DNA of 64,000 nt from assembly GCF_036203305.1 (NCBI RefSeq), contig NZ_CP108131.1:558001-622000 (forward strand), in the 5' to 3' direction. Of the stretch, positions 45,013-53,323 are shown piece by piece; position 1 is the first letter of the stretch; the number at the start of each line of letters is the position of its first letter. The stretch is from Streptomyces sp. NBC_00190. Its GTDB lineage: Bacteria > Actinomycetota > Actinomycetes > Streptomycetales > Streptomycetaceae. The translations under genes and the position numbers were made by a program. The notes beneath the pieces were generated by a model. The model did not search any database, had not been told where the DNA came from, and saw only the letters and a program-made list of their open reading frames with translations.

Positions 45013-45156
45013 CTGCCACCGCTGCCGGAGGAACCGTTCGAGACCAGGCGTGTGTTCGCGCCGCGCACCGACCGCTACAGCCAGATCGCCGTCCGCACCA
45101 ACCGCTACCCGGTGCCGGTGCGGCTGATCGGCACGCGGGTCGCCCGAAGGGTCCGA
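45013..45156 (+). mobile_element. IS21-family transposase (IstA) scrap
   Basis: The plus-strand frame LPPLPEEPFETRRVFAPRTD then RYSQIAVRTNRYPVPVRLIG is the C-terminal beta-barrel segment of IstA-type transposases. The catalytic core and IstB are absent. It sits directly upstream of the sirtuin gene, so part of that promoter region may be IS-derived. Confidence 0.7.
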
Positions 45157-45204
45157 GCATCGTGGTCCCGTGCCGGTGTCCTGCCCGTTCCGTACGCTGG
45201 CGGC

Positions 45205-46104
45205 ATGCGCATGCGCCCCACTTTGAGCTGGACGCCTACCGAGGACCTGCGGCCCGGCACCACGGATCCCGGGCCGGTCGCCGATGCCCTGAGCACCGGC
45301 GGTGTGCTGGTGCTCAGCGGGGCGGGCATATCCACGGAGTCGGGCATCCCCGACTACCGGGGTGAGGGCGGGAGCCTGCGACGGCATACCCCGATGACCT
45401 ACCAGGAATTCACCGCCAGTGCTCAGGCCCGGCGCCGGTACTGGGCGCGCAGTCACCTCGGCTGGCGCACGTTCGGCCGCGCCCGGCCCAACGCCGGGCA
45501 CCGGGCCGTGGCCGCGTTCGGGCGGCACGGTCTGCTCTCGGGTGTGATCACCCAGAACGTCGACGGACTGCATCAGGCCGCCGGCAGCGAGGGCGTGGTG
45601 GAACTTCACGGAAGCCTGGAGCGGGTCGTCTGCCTTTCCTGCGGCGCCTACGGCTCGCGCCGTGAGCTCGCCCGGCGACTGGAGGAGGCCAATGCGGGCT
45701 TCGAGCCGGTGGCCGCCGGACTGAACCCGGACGGTGACGCCGACCTCACCGACGAACAGGTCGGGGACTTCTCCGTGGTGCCCTGCACGGCGTGCGGCGG
45801 CATTCTCAAACCGGACGTGGTGTTCTTCGGCGAAGCCGTTCCCCCGCGGCGGGTCGAGCACTGCCGCGAACTGGTCGGTGAGGCGACCTCACTGCTGATC
45901 CTGGGCTCCTCGCTGACGGTGATGTCCGGGCTCCGGTTCGTCCGCCAGGCAGCCCAGGCCGGCAAGCCCGTGTTGATCGTCAACCGGGACCCGACCCGGG
46001 GCGACCGGCACTCCGTCACCCGGGTCGCGCTCCCCTTGGGGACGACCCTCACCACCCTGGCCGACCGGCTGGACATCCCCGTCGACGGCCAGGCGGAGGC
46101 CTGA
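45205..46104 (+). CDS. Sir2-family NAD-dependent deacylase (sirtuin)
   Basis: 299 residues from the ATG at 45205 (a second ATG follows at 45211). NAD motif VLVLSGAGISTESGIPDYRG, TQNVDGLHQAA, catalytic His in VELHGSLERVV, two zinc pairs CLSCG and CTACGG, and LLILGSSLTVMSGLRF. The zinc pairs are separated by a longer insert than in CobB. It removes acyl groups from lysines, coupling protein acetylation to NAD. A perfect 28-bp inverted repeat follows. Confidence 0.95.
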   Translation: MRMRPTLSWTPTEDLRPGTTDPGPVADALSTGGVLVLSGAGISTESGIPDYRGEGGSLRRHTPMTYQEFTASAQARRRYWARSHLGWRTFGRARPNAGHRAVAAFGRHGLLSGVITQNVDGLHQAAGSEGVVELHGSLERVVCLSCGAYGSRRELARRLEEANAGFEPVAAGLNPDGDADLTDEQVGDFSVVPCTACGGILKPDVVFFGEAVPPRRVEHCRELVGEATSLLILGSSLTVMSGLRFVRQAAQAGKPVLIVNRDPTRGDRHSVTRVALPLGTTLTTLADRLDIPVDGQAEA

Positions 46105-46119
46105 GTCAGCTCGGCTGAA

Positions 46120-46177
46120 GGCCGGACGCGGACGGGGTCCGTGCGATGTATCGCACGGACCCCGTCCGCGTCCGGCC
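46120..46177. terminator. Perfect 28-bp inverted repeat, bidirectional terminator
   Basis: Bases 46120-46147 are exactly complementary to 46150-46177 with only two bases between. It lies in the 82-base gap between the sirtuin and HAD-IB genes, which converge here, and marks the left edge of the candidate biosynthetic cluster. Confidence 0.85.
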
Positions 46178-46186
46178 CCGTGTGGA

Positions 46187-46873
46187 TCAGGCCGGGACGC
46201 CCGCCAGGTGGTGCCAGCCGTGCAGGGCGGCCTCCGCCATCAGGTCCGGGTGGTCGCCGACGACGACCGGGTGACCGACGAGGCGGAGAAGCCCCAGGTC
46301 GGAGACGTGGTCGCCGTAGGCGTGGCACTCCTCGGAGGCGATGCCGCGCTCGGACAGGAGCTCTCGGGCGGCCCGAGCCTTGGCGTCGCCGATCATCGTC
46401 GTCAGCACTTCCCCGGTGTACACCCCGTCCTGGATCTCCGGGCGCGTGCACAGCACCACGTCGGCACCGACGTGGGCGGCCACCGGATCCAGAGCGGCGG
46501 CGAAGGAGCCGGACACGAGGACGGTGGCCAGCCCCCGCTCCCGGTGGGCCGTGAGCGCTTCGAGGACGTCCCGGTGGAAGAAGCCGCCCTGCCGCAGGTG
46601 CTGTGCGAACCATGCCCGGCCGACGGACTCCGTCTGCTCGGCCTGGTAGCCGGCGAATCGCCGGTAGAAGATCCGATTGCCCTCTTCCCGGGGCATGCCG
46701 GGGCGCAGCAGGTCGCGGGCGTCCTGACGGAGCCGCTGCTGTTCCTGTGGGGTGTGCCCGACGGCGTTCAGGAAGAAGTCGTAGAAGTCGAACATGGTCT
46801 TGACGGTGGTGAGCGTCTCGTCGACGTCGAAGAACGCGACGGCGTGCGTGGTCGTCGGCAGTGCCGTGGTCAC
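46187..46873 (-). CDS. HAD-IB family phosphatase
   Basis: 228 residues from the GTG at 46873 (CGGAG upstream). Catalytic motif FFDVDETLTTVKTMFDFYDF near residue 14; second motif VLVSGSF; third motif YGDHVSDLGLLRLVGHPVVV. It is the SerB/phosphoserine phosphatase-like group that hydrolyses small phosphate esters. It is adjacent to an AfsA-family gene; in gamma-butyrolactone synthesis an intermediate carries a phosphate that must be removed, so a role in that step is plausible but unproven. A polypurine tract precedes it. Confidence 0.9.
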   Translation of the reverse strand: MTTALPTTTHAVAFFDVDETLTTVKTMFDFYDFFLNAVGHTPQEQQRLRQDARDLLRPGMPREEGNRIFYRRFAGYQAEQTESVGRAWFAQHLRQGGFFHRDVLEALTAHRERGLATVLVSGSFAAALDPVAAHVGADVVLCTRPEIQDGVYTGEVLTTMIGDAKARAARELLSERGIASEECHAYGDHVSDLGLLRLVGHPVVVGDHPDLMAEAALHGWHHLAGVPA

Positions 46874-46889
46874 GGGGAACTCCGGAAGC

Positions 46890-46939
46890 AGGGGGGAAAG
46901 GGGAAAAGGGAAAGGCGAAGGGAAAGGGGAAAGGGAAGG
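46890..46939 (+). repeat. Polypurine tract (G/A-only runs)
   Basis: Two nearly uninterrupted purine runs, 46890-46914 and 46916-46939, broken only by a C, of the GGGGAAAAGGGAAAGG type. They lie between the AfsA-family gene and the HAD-IB start on the cluster's minus-strand transcript, so the RNA there is a C/U-rich stretch. Confidence 0.75.
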
Positions 46940-46991
46940 CGGAGTGCAGGGGACGGCCTGGCGGGCCGACGGGGGCGGGCAGATGGAGGGC

Positions 46992-47996
46992 TCAGCCCAG
47001 CGCCACGTGTACCTCGGCCACCGTCTCGTCCTGCTGGACGGCGCTCATGCGGAAGGCCCCCCGGCTGCCGTCTTCCTCGCGTGCGGCGGTCAGGTGCACC
47101 GGGGCGTCCAGTTCGGCGAACTTCAGGAAGCGACCGTGCAGCCGCAGCACGCGTGCGGCGTCGGTCTCCGGCGTGGCGGTGTCCTGCGGGCCGAGCAGCA
47201 GGGCGCACTGGCGGGCCGCCTCGCTGAAGACCATGGCCGGGACGTGGTCGTAGGGGTGGTCGTACATGCTGCGGTTGCGGTACGTACGGGGGCTGAGACG
47301 GGCGACGAGGGCGGTGAGGTTCGCCGGGTCCGCCTGTACGGCGTCGAGGACGGTGTTCACCGGGTCGAGCCGGCGCACCCGGGCCGGGTCGACCGGCGCT
47401 CCGGCGGGCTCGGCGGGCAGGGTGAACGCGGTGGGGACGGTGGTGCCGCGCTGCATGCGGCGCAGCGCGTGGTACTGGTCGGTGGGGGTGCAGTTGGTGT
47501 CCATGGTGAGCCGGCCCAGGGGGCGGCCGTCGAGCGTGAGGTCCATGGCGAAGGCCAGTCGGCGCAGCCGCCCGCCGCGCCGGCCGCGCTGGGTGACCTC
47601 CGCGTCCATGCGCAGTTCCCCGGGCCGATCGCCGCATCGCAGCGCCTCCGGATCGGTGATGTCCAGCGTCCAGGACGTGACCATGAACGTGGTGTCGCGG
47701 GGCACCGCCTCGAAGACGTGCGCGGAGTAGGTGACCGCCTGGCGGCAGCTCTCCAGGACGAGCAGCGGGTCGTGGAAGCTCCGCCCCGGCACGTGGTCGC
47801 GGAAGTATGCGTGAGACAGGGGCAGTTGGGCTGCGGCGGTGAAGACGCCCTCGCCGGTGGCGACGGCATCGGTGAGGAACACCTCGGACAGGGCCCACCG
47901 GTGGACGAGCGAGCGGGACACGGTCCGGTCGTATGCGGGGATGGGGGTGGCGGTGGGGGTGGGGCTGCTGGGCGCGTCCAGGACGGAGGCTTCCAC
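46992..47996 (-). CDS. AfsA/ScbA-family butenolide synthase (A-factor biosynthesis hotdog protein)
   Basis: 334 residues from the GTG at 47996 (AAGGAAG upstream). Two hotdog repeats: SRSLVHRWALSEVFLTDAVA, FHDPLLVLESCRQAVTYSAH, then RSMYDHPYDHVPAMVFSEAA RQ and FLKFAELDAPVHLTAAREE. These are the AfsA signatures, including the HDP/DHP segments at both repeats. AfsA enzymes condense a beta-ketoacyl thioester with dihydroxyacetone phosphate on the way to gamma-butyrolactone signals. Here it lies in a run with a type II ketosynthase pair and an ACP, which could supply the acyl group. No ArpA-type TetR receptor is adjacent. Confidence 0.9.
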   Translation of the reverse strand: MEASVLDAPSSPTPTATPIPAYDRTVSRSLVHRWALSEVFLTDAVATGEGVFTAAAQLPLSHAYFRDHVPGRSFHDPLLVLESCRQAVTYSAHVFEAVPRDTTFMVTSWTLDITDPEALRCGDRPGELRMDAEVTQRGRRGGRLRRLAFAMDLTLDGRPLGRLTMDTNCTPTDQYHALRRMQRGTTVPTAFTLPAEPAGAPVDPARVRRLDPVNTVLDAVQADPANLTALVARLSPRTYRNRSMYDHPYDHVPAMVFSEAARQCALLLGPQDTATPETDAARVLRLHGRFLKFAELDAPVHLTAAREEDGSRGAFRMSAVQQDETVAEVHVALG

Positions 47997-48023
47997 GATG
48001 ACTTCCTTTCGGATCAAGGGCGT

Positions 48024-49220
48024 TCAGTGCGCGGCGGCGCTGCCGCTCGGTGAGGTGACGGCGGGCGTGGCTGCACGCCCCTTGCGTTCCGCTGCCACGC
48101 CGAGGCCGGCGAGGAGGAGTCCGGCGAGGGTGACGAGGGCTCCGGCCCAGTTGAGGGCGGGGTAGCCGAGGCCGGCGTCGATGATCCTGCCGCCTAGCAG
48201 CGGGCCCGCGGCGTTGGCGAGGTTGAATGCGGCGATGTTCGACGCCGAGGCCAGCGTGGGGGCGCCGTCGGCCTTGGCCATGATGCGCATCTGAAGCGGG
48301 GAGATGGTGGCGAAGGTGGCCGCACCGAAGAGGAAGACGGTCACGCAGGTGGCCGCCTTGTCGTGCACCGTGAAGGTGAACGCCCCGAGGACGAGGGTGA
48401 GCAGCGCCAGCGCACCGCACATGGCGCTCCTGGGGGTGCGGTCCGCGATCCGGCCGCTGATCAGGTTGCCGACGAACATGCCGACGCCGAAGAGCACCAT
48501 GATCAGGGTGACGGCGTTGTCGGTGAAACCGGTGACCTGGGTGACCATTTCGGCGATGTAGGTGTACGAGGTCATGACGCCGCCGAAGCCGAGCACGGTG
48601 GTGAGCAGGACCAGCAGTACCTGCGGGCGGCGCAGCACCCTCAGTTCGGAGCGCAGCCCGGTGCCCTCGGGTGCCGGGGTCCGGGGCACGAGCGAGGCGA
48701 TGCCCGCCAGGCCCACCGCGGCGAAGAGGGCGACCATCCAGAATGCCCAGCGCCAGCCGAAGTGCTGGCCGATGAAGGTGCCCGCCGGGACGCCGAGGAT
48801 CGTGGAGAGGGTGAGACCCGCGGCGACCATCGACACGGCGCGGCCCTTGCGGTCTTCGGAGACGAGATCGGAGGCGACCACCATCGCGACACCGAAGAAC
48901 GCGCCGTGGGCGAGGGCGGAGAGCACCCGGCCCGCCATGAGCAGCCCGTAGGTGGGGGCGAGGGCGGACAGAACCGTTCCGGCGAGGAAGAGCAGCATGA
49001 GCCGGATCAGCAGGCTCCTGCGTTCGGTGCGGGCGCACAGAACGGTGAGGCCGGGGGCGCCGATGACGACGCCGAGCGCGTACCCGGACACCAGAAGTCC
49101 CGCGGTGGGGATGGAGACGGAGAGGTCGGCTCCGATGTCGGGGAGGATCCCCGCGATGATGAACTCGGCGACTCCGATGGCGAAGCCGCTGAGGGACAGG
49201 GCGATGACGGCAATGGGCAC
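48024..49220 (-). CDS. MFS transporter (AraJ-like efflux)
   Basis: 398 residues from the GTG at 49220, eight bases after AGGAG. Twelve predicted membrane helices; helix 1 opens MPIAVIALSLSGFAIGVAEF, and the loop 2-3 motif is LCARTERRSLLIRLM. This is the DHA1 drug-efflux/sugar group. It is in line with the AfsA and aldo/keto reductase genes, so it likely exports the cluster product or confers self-resistance. Confidence 0.9.
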   Translation of the reverse strand: MPIAVIALSLSGFAIGVAEFIIAGILPDIGADLSVSIPTAGLLVSGYALGVVIGAPGLTVLCARTERRSLLIRLMLLFLAGTVLSALAPTYGLLMAGRVLSALAHGAFFGVAMVVASDLVSEDRKGRAVSMVAAGLTLSTILGVPAGTFIGQHFGWRWAFWMVALFAAVGLAGIASLVPRTPAPEGTGLRSELRVLRRPQVLLVLLTTVLGFGGVMTSYTYIAEMVTQVTGFTDNAVTLIMVLFGVGMFVGNLISGRIADRTPRSAMCGALALLTLVLGAFTFTVHDKAATCVTVFLFGAATFATISPLQMRIMAKADGAPTLASASNIAAFNLANAAGPLLGGRIIDAGLGYPALNWAGALVTLAGLLLAGLGVAAERKGRAATPAVTSPSGSAAAH

Positions 49221-49275
49221 GGCTGTGCTCCTGGGTTGGGCTTCGGCAGAACTGGAGGGGTGGGCGCGGCCGCGG

Positions 49276-50343
49276 TCAGGGCTGGATGTCTCCGGGCAGG
49301 TTCCGGTCGCCGGCGATCGCGCGCATGTGCCAGTACGGGTAGGGCGCGGGCCGGTCGCTCGCCGCGTCCAGGCGCTGCCGCTCCTCGGTGGTGAGCTCCC
49401 ACTCGACGGTGCCGAGGTTGTCCTGGAGCTGGCCGGGGCGGCTGGCGCCGAAGACCACGGACGTCACGGCGGGCTTGCTCAGCACCCAGTTGAGGGCGAC
49501 CTGGGCGATCGAGACGTTGCGGTCGCGGGCGATGCCGTCGAGCACCTCCACCACGTCGTAGGCCTGCTCGCGATCGGTGAGCGGGGCGATGGAGGCGGGG
49601 CCCTCGTGTGCCAGACGGAAGTCCGCGGAGACTTCCTGGCCGCGCCGGTACTTGCCGCTGAAGAAGCCGCCCGCCAGCGGGCTCCAGACGGTGATGCCCA
49701 CGCCCTGGTCGGCGGCGGCGGGCACGATCTCGTGCTCCAGTTCGCGGGCTCCCAGGTTGTAGTAGCCCTGGTAGGCGGCGAAGCGGGCGAGGTTGCGGTG
49801 GTCGGAGATGTCGAGTGCCTTCATCAGCTGCCAGCCGGGGAAGTTCGAGCAGCCGATGTAGCGCAGCTTTCCGGCGCGCACCAGGTCGTCGAGGGCCCCG
49901 AGAGTTTCTTCCAGGGAGGTCCGCGGGTCGGTGCCGTGGAGGTAGAGGACGTCGATGTAGTCGGTGCCGAGGCGGCGGAGACTGGCCTCGACGGCACGGA
50001 CCAGGTGGTGCCGGGAGGAGCCGGCCGCGTTGATGTCGTCGGGGTCGGTGCAGAAGCGGGCCTTGGTGGCGATGACGGCCTTGTCCCGGCGGTCCTTCAG
50101 TGCCAGGCCGAGCAGTTCCTCGCACTCGCCGTCCCGGTAGACGTCGGCGGTGTCGAAGAAGTTGACGCCCGCGTCGTGGCAGGCGTGGACGAGGCGGACG
50201 GCGTCGTCGCCCGCGTTGACGCCGAACTGGGACCAGTTCGCACCGGGCAGCCCGCCGAACGCGCCGGGGGTGCCGAGCGTGGCCGCCCCGAAGGACAGCT
50301 CGGAGACCTGGAGGCCGGTTCGGCCGAGGTAGCGGTAGCGCAT
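49276..50343 (-). CDS. Aldo/keto reductase
   Basis: 355 residues from the ATG at 50343. Catalytic tetrad: Asp and Tyr in FFDTADVY, Lys in VIATKARFC, His in LYLHGTD. NADPH-binding C-terminus VVFGASRPGQLQDNLGTVEW. It is a potassium-channel-beta-like/YakC-type AKR, reducing an aldehyde or ketone. Placed between the transporter and the ketosynthase genes of the cluster; could reduce a keto or butenolide intermediate. Confidence 0.92.
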   Translation of the reverse strand: MRYRYLGRTGLQVSELSFGAATLGTPGAFGGLPGANWSQFGVNAGDDAVRLVHACHDAGVNFFDTADVYRDGECEELLGLALKDRRDKAVIATKARFCTDPDDINAAGSSRHHLVRAVEASLRRLGTDYIDVLYLHGTDPRTSLEETLGALDDLVRAGKLRYIGCSNFPGWQLMKALDISDHRNLARFAAYQGYYNLGARELEHEIVPAAADQGVGITVWSPLAGGFFSGKYRRGQEVSADFRLAHEGPASIAPLTDREQAYDVVEVLDGIARDRNVSIAQVALNWVLSKPAVTSVVFGASRPGQLQDNLGTVEWELTTEERQRLDAASDRPAPYPYWHMRAIAGDRNLPGDIQP

Positions 50344-50404
50344 GGGGAGGGGATGTCCTTACGTGGTGGTGGATCGGTGGATCGTTGGGACGGGGCGGGG
50401 AGCC

Positions 50405-51547
50405 TCAGACGCCCGGGCGCGGATGCAGCAGGACGGCGCAGCCGACCGAGCCGTCCGGGCCGACGGAGGTGACGAGGGCGGCCCGCTCGCCGCGGGTGTC
50501 GAGGTGGGGGTCGTGCCAGCGGGCGACGACGGCGGCGACCTGGAGGGCGACGCTCGCTCCGTGGGTCTCGCCGAGCACCTCCTGCACACGCAGCAGATGC
50601 CGGCCGTCACGGCCGTCGAGCGCCGCGCGCAGGGCGCGTTCCTCCACGGCCGCCCAGCCCCGCCGGCCGGCCGCACCAGGTGCGACCACGGCGACGTCGG
50701 CGGCGTCGACACCGCTGCGGGCGAGGGCGTCCCGTACGCAGGTGGTGAGGCGGCGTGCGACGGCGAGGGGCCCGCCTGCGGCGAACCCGGTCGCGACGGC
50801 CATGACGAGGGCGAGGGGGCTCTCGCCGGTGGCGCCGTCCGGGGCCGTCCGCAGGGAGAACACCGCGGCGCCTTCGCCGAGTGCGGTGCCCGCTGCGAGC
50901 GATCCGGCCCGGTGCCAGGCCCAGGCGCTCTGGGGCGACAGTTCCTCCACGCCTCCGGTCAGCAGCCGGTGTGCGTGGCCGGCCACCAGGGTGTTCCGGG
51001 CGTATCGCAGTGCGTGCAGTGAGGCCAGCGGTCCACCGGAGACGGTGGCGTTCGCCTCGGTGAGCCCGTGCCGGATGGCCGTGCGACCTGCCGTCGCGTT
51101 CATCAGGGTGCCCGGAAAGGCCGACGGGTTCACCATGTCGGGGCGTTCCTGGACGAAGGTGTCCCGGGTGAAGCGGCCGACACCGCCGCTGCTTCCGACG
51201 GCGCTGCCGAGGACCACGCCGGTCCCGGAGCGGTCGGCGAGCGGTTCGAGTGCCAGGGTGCAGGCGGCCATGCCCAGTTGTTCGGCCCGCGTCAGCCGGT
51301 TCAGTCCCTTGGTGCCGAGGAGGTCGGCGGCCGGGAAGTCCGCCGGGCGCAGGGTGAGGGGCGGGTAGTTCTCCGCCTCGCGGGCGGCGGGCGGCTGTCC
51401 GCCGGCCGCCGTGCCCTGCCGCAGGGCGTCGGCGAGGGTTTGCAGTCCCACGCCGGCGCTGCTGACCACGCCGGCGGTTTCCAGTGCGAGGGGGACCACC
51501 GTCCGCGGGGTGACGGCCGGACTCTGCTGGTCGTCCACGATGCTCAT
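50405..51547 (-). CDS. Chain length factor-like ketosynthase (KS-beta)
   Basis: 380 residues, starting four bases inside the upstream ketosynthase stop (ATGA overlap), so translationally coupled. Thiolase-like fold, but the active-site Cys position is Ser160 in ATVSGGPLASLHALRYA, and the usual His motifs are absent. This marks a non-condensing partner such as the type II PKS chain length factor, here without the typical active-site Gln. It should pair with the ketosynthase to form a KS-alpha/beta heterodimer that sets chain length. Shorter and more divergent than classical CLFs. Confidence 0.85.
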   Translation of the reverse strand: MSIVDDQQSPAVTPRTVVPLALETAGVVSSAGVGLQTLADALRQGTAAGGQPPAAREAENYPPLTLRPADFPAADLLGTKGLNRLTRAEQLGMAACTLALEPLADRSGTGVVLGSAVGSSGGVGRFTRDTFVQERPDMVNPSAFPGTLMNATAGRTAIRHGLTEANATVSGGPLASLHALRYARNTLVAGHAHRLLTGGVEELSPQSAWAWHRAGSLAAGTALGEGAAVFSLRTAPDGATGESPLALVMAVATGFAAGGPLAVARRLTTCVRDALARSGVDAADVAVVAPGAAGRRGWAAVEERALRAALDGRDGRHLLRVQEVLGETHGASVALQVAAVVARWHDPHLDTRGERAALVTSVGPDGSVGCAVLLHPRPGV

Positions 51548-52779
51548 ACGGTGAACTCTCCGAAGATCGTGACGGCGTTGTTCCCGCCGAAGGCGAAGCC
51601 GTGGTTCTGCACGATGCGCGGCCGGGCGGCCCGGGCCTGGCCCTGGACGCAGTCGAGTCCCGGTCCCAGGTCCGGATCCACCTGGCGAAGCGTGGCGCTC
51701 GGCGGAAGGAAGCCTTCGTACAGGGCGGCACAGCACACCAGGGCCCCGAAGCCGGCTGCCGCCCCCATCGTGTGCCCGAGCATGGATTTGATCGAGCTGA
51801 TCGGCGGGGGGCCGTCGGTGAACACCTCGCGCACGGCGGCCGTCTCCGTGGAGTCGTTCGCCCTGGTGCCGGTGCCGTGTGCGCAGATGTAGTCCACGTC
51901 GCCGGGCTTGATGCGGGCATGGTGGTGGGCGCGCCGGATGCACTCGGCGATCGACGCGGCGTCCGGGTTGGTCATGTGCCGGGCGTCGCAGGTCATGCCG
52001 TACCCGAGGACCTCGGCGTAGATCCGGGCCCCGCGTGCCAGCGCCGTGTCGAGGGGTTCCAGGAGCAGCGCCGCACTGCCTTCGGCGGTGACGATGCCGT
52101 CGCGGTGTTCGTCGAAGGGGCGGGGGACGTCGGCGGCGAGGGCCCCGAGGCGGTGGAAGCCCGCGTGGGTGGCCCGGTTGGAGGCGTCGGCTCCGCCGCA
52201 CAGTGCGGCGTCCGCCTCTCCGGCGCGGACCAGGTCGTAGCCGTAGCCGATGGCGTAGTTGCCGGCGGCGCAGGCGGTGCCGAGGGTGATGGACTCGCCG
52301 CTCAGGTCGAGTTCGGCGCTGACGGCGGCGGCGATCCGGCCGGCGTCGGCCTGGCCGGCGAGCCCGGGGTCGAGCGCGGCGAGGCCGTCGTCGACCCATT
52401 GCCGGGTCAGCTCTTCCAGTACTTGTGACTCGCCGTTGGTCGTTCCGAAGCAGCTCGCGGTGGTTCCCGCGGACAGCACGGCCGGATTCACTCCGGCGTC
52501 GGTGACCGCCATCCGCGCTGCGGCGGCGGCGAAGCGGCCGCTGCGCCCCCACTGGGCTGGGTCGGTTCCCCGCAGGTGCATCTCCGCGTGGAAGCCGCGC
52601 ACTTCACCGGCGAGGGTGCGGTCGAAGCCCGTGCCGTCGAACTGTCCGATCGGGCCGATGCCGCTGCGCCCGGCCCGGATCGCCGCAGTGAGCGCGCGGG
52701 CGCCGAGCCCGAGGCTGCTCACCGCGCCGAGCCCGGTGACGACGACCCGGCGCCCGGTGGCGGAGGCCTCGTCAGACAC
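51544..52779 (-). CDS. Beta-ketoacyl-ACP synthase II-type (KS-alpha)
   Basis: 411 residues. Complete catalytic set: Cys170 in LGTACAAGNYAIGYG, His300 in CAHGTGTRAND, His335 in SMLGHTMGAAAGF, and the closing GFAFGGNNAVTIF. FabF/KS-alpha family. It overlaps both neighbours: eight bases with the ACP upstream and four bases with the chain length factor downstream. It is the condensing enzyme of the cluster, extending an acyl chain on the ACP with malonyl units. Confidence 0.93.
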   Translation of the reverse strand: MSDEASATGRRVVVTGLGAVSSLGLGARALTAAIRAGRSGIGPIGQFDGTGFDRTLAGEVRGFHAEMHLRGTDPAQWGRSGRFAAAAARMAVTDAGVNPAVLSAGTTASCFGTTNGESQVLEELTRQWVDDGLAALDPGLAGQADAGRIAAAVSAELDLSGESITLGTACAAGNYAIGYGYDLVRAGEADAALCGGADASNRATHAGFHRLGALAADVPRPFDEHRDGIVTAEGSAALLLEPLDTALARGARIYAEVLGYGMTCDARHMTNPDAASIAECIRRAHHHARIKPGDVDYICAHGTGTRANDSTETAAVREVFTDGPPPISSIKSMLGHTMGAAAGFGALVCCAALYEGFLPPSATLRQVDPDLGPGLDCVQGQARAARPRIVQNHGFAFGGNNAVTIFGEFTV

Positions 52780-53044
52780 CCAGCGCCTCCGGGGTGCTGT
52801 GCTTCTCGACCAGGAGGTAGGCGCTCGGCAGTTCGTCGAGCTCGGTGAGGTCCTCCTGCGGAATCCGGATGCCGAGGTCGCGCTCGAAGCGCGAGAAGAT
52901 CTCGATGATCAGCAGCGAGTCCGCGTCGAAGTCGTCGGCGAAGCTGCTCTCGTCGGTCAGGGCGTCCACGTCCACTTCGAGTACGTCCGCGACGATGGCC
53001 CGCACCTGCGCGCGCCGGTCCTCGGATATCGCGATGTCACTCAT
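52772..53044 (-). CDS. Acyl carrier protein
   Basis: 90 residues, acidic, four-helix ACP. The phosphopantetheine serine is Ser43 in DADSLLIIEIFSRFE. It is the first gene of the minus-strand biosynthetic operon, followed with overlap by the ketosynthase. The IIEIF helix after DSL is typical of carriers used by type II ketosynthases, not primary-metabolic ACP. Confidence 0.93.
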   Translation of the reverse strand: MSDIAISEDRRAQVRAIVADVLEVDVDALTDESSFADDFDADSLLIIEIFSRFERDLGIRIPQEDLTELDELPSAYLLVEKHSTPEALGV

Positions 53045-53323
53045 CTGATTGCCCTTCGATTCACTGGCTTTGGGAGGCCGGAACGGGGACGACTACGTGT
53101 CCCCCCTACGGCCTGAACCAGCCAATCCCAGGTCCAGAGGCAGCGGCAAGCACTCCGAAAGTGACATGGGCGGTGCCTCCGCAGGGGTCCGTGCCGTCTG
53201 CCCATGGGGGTGGTCGGCACCGGGTGCGGGGGTTTCCGGCCGGTTTTTGCCCGCACTTTCATCGGGGCGCCCGAGCATCCCTGCGATGAAGACGATCCGA
53301 TGTGCGGACAGGTGGTGCGGGGG

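Noticed and set aside
53045..53323. SARP heptameric repeats in the ACP/KAS III divergent promoter
   Set aside because: Two GTGCC words occur but spaced 18 bases apart, not at the 11- or 22-base spacing expected for SARP binding.
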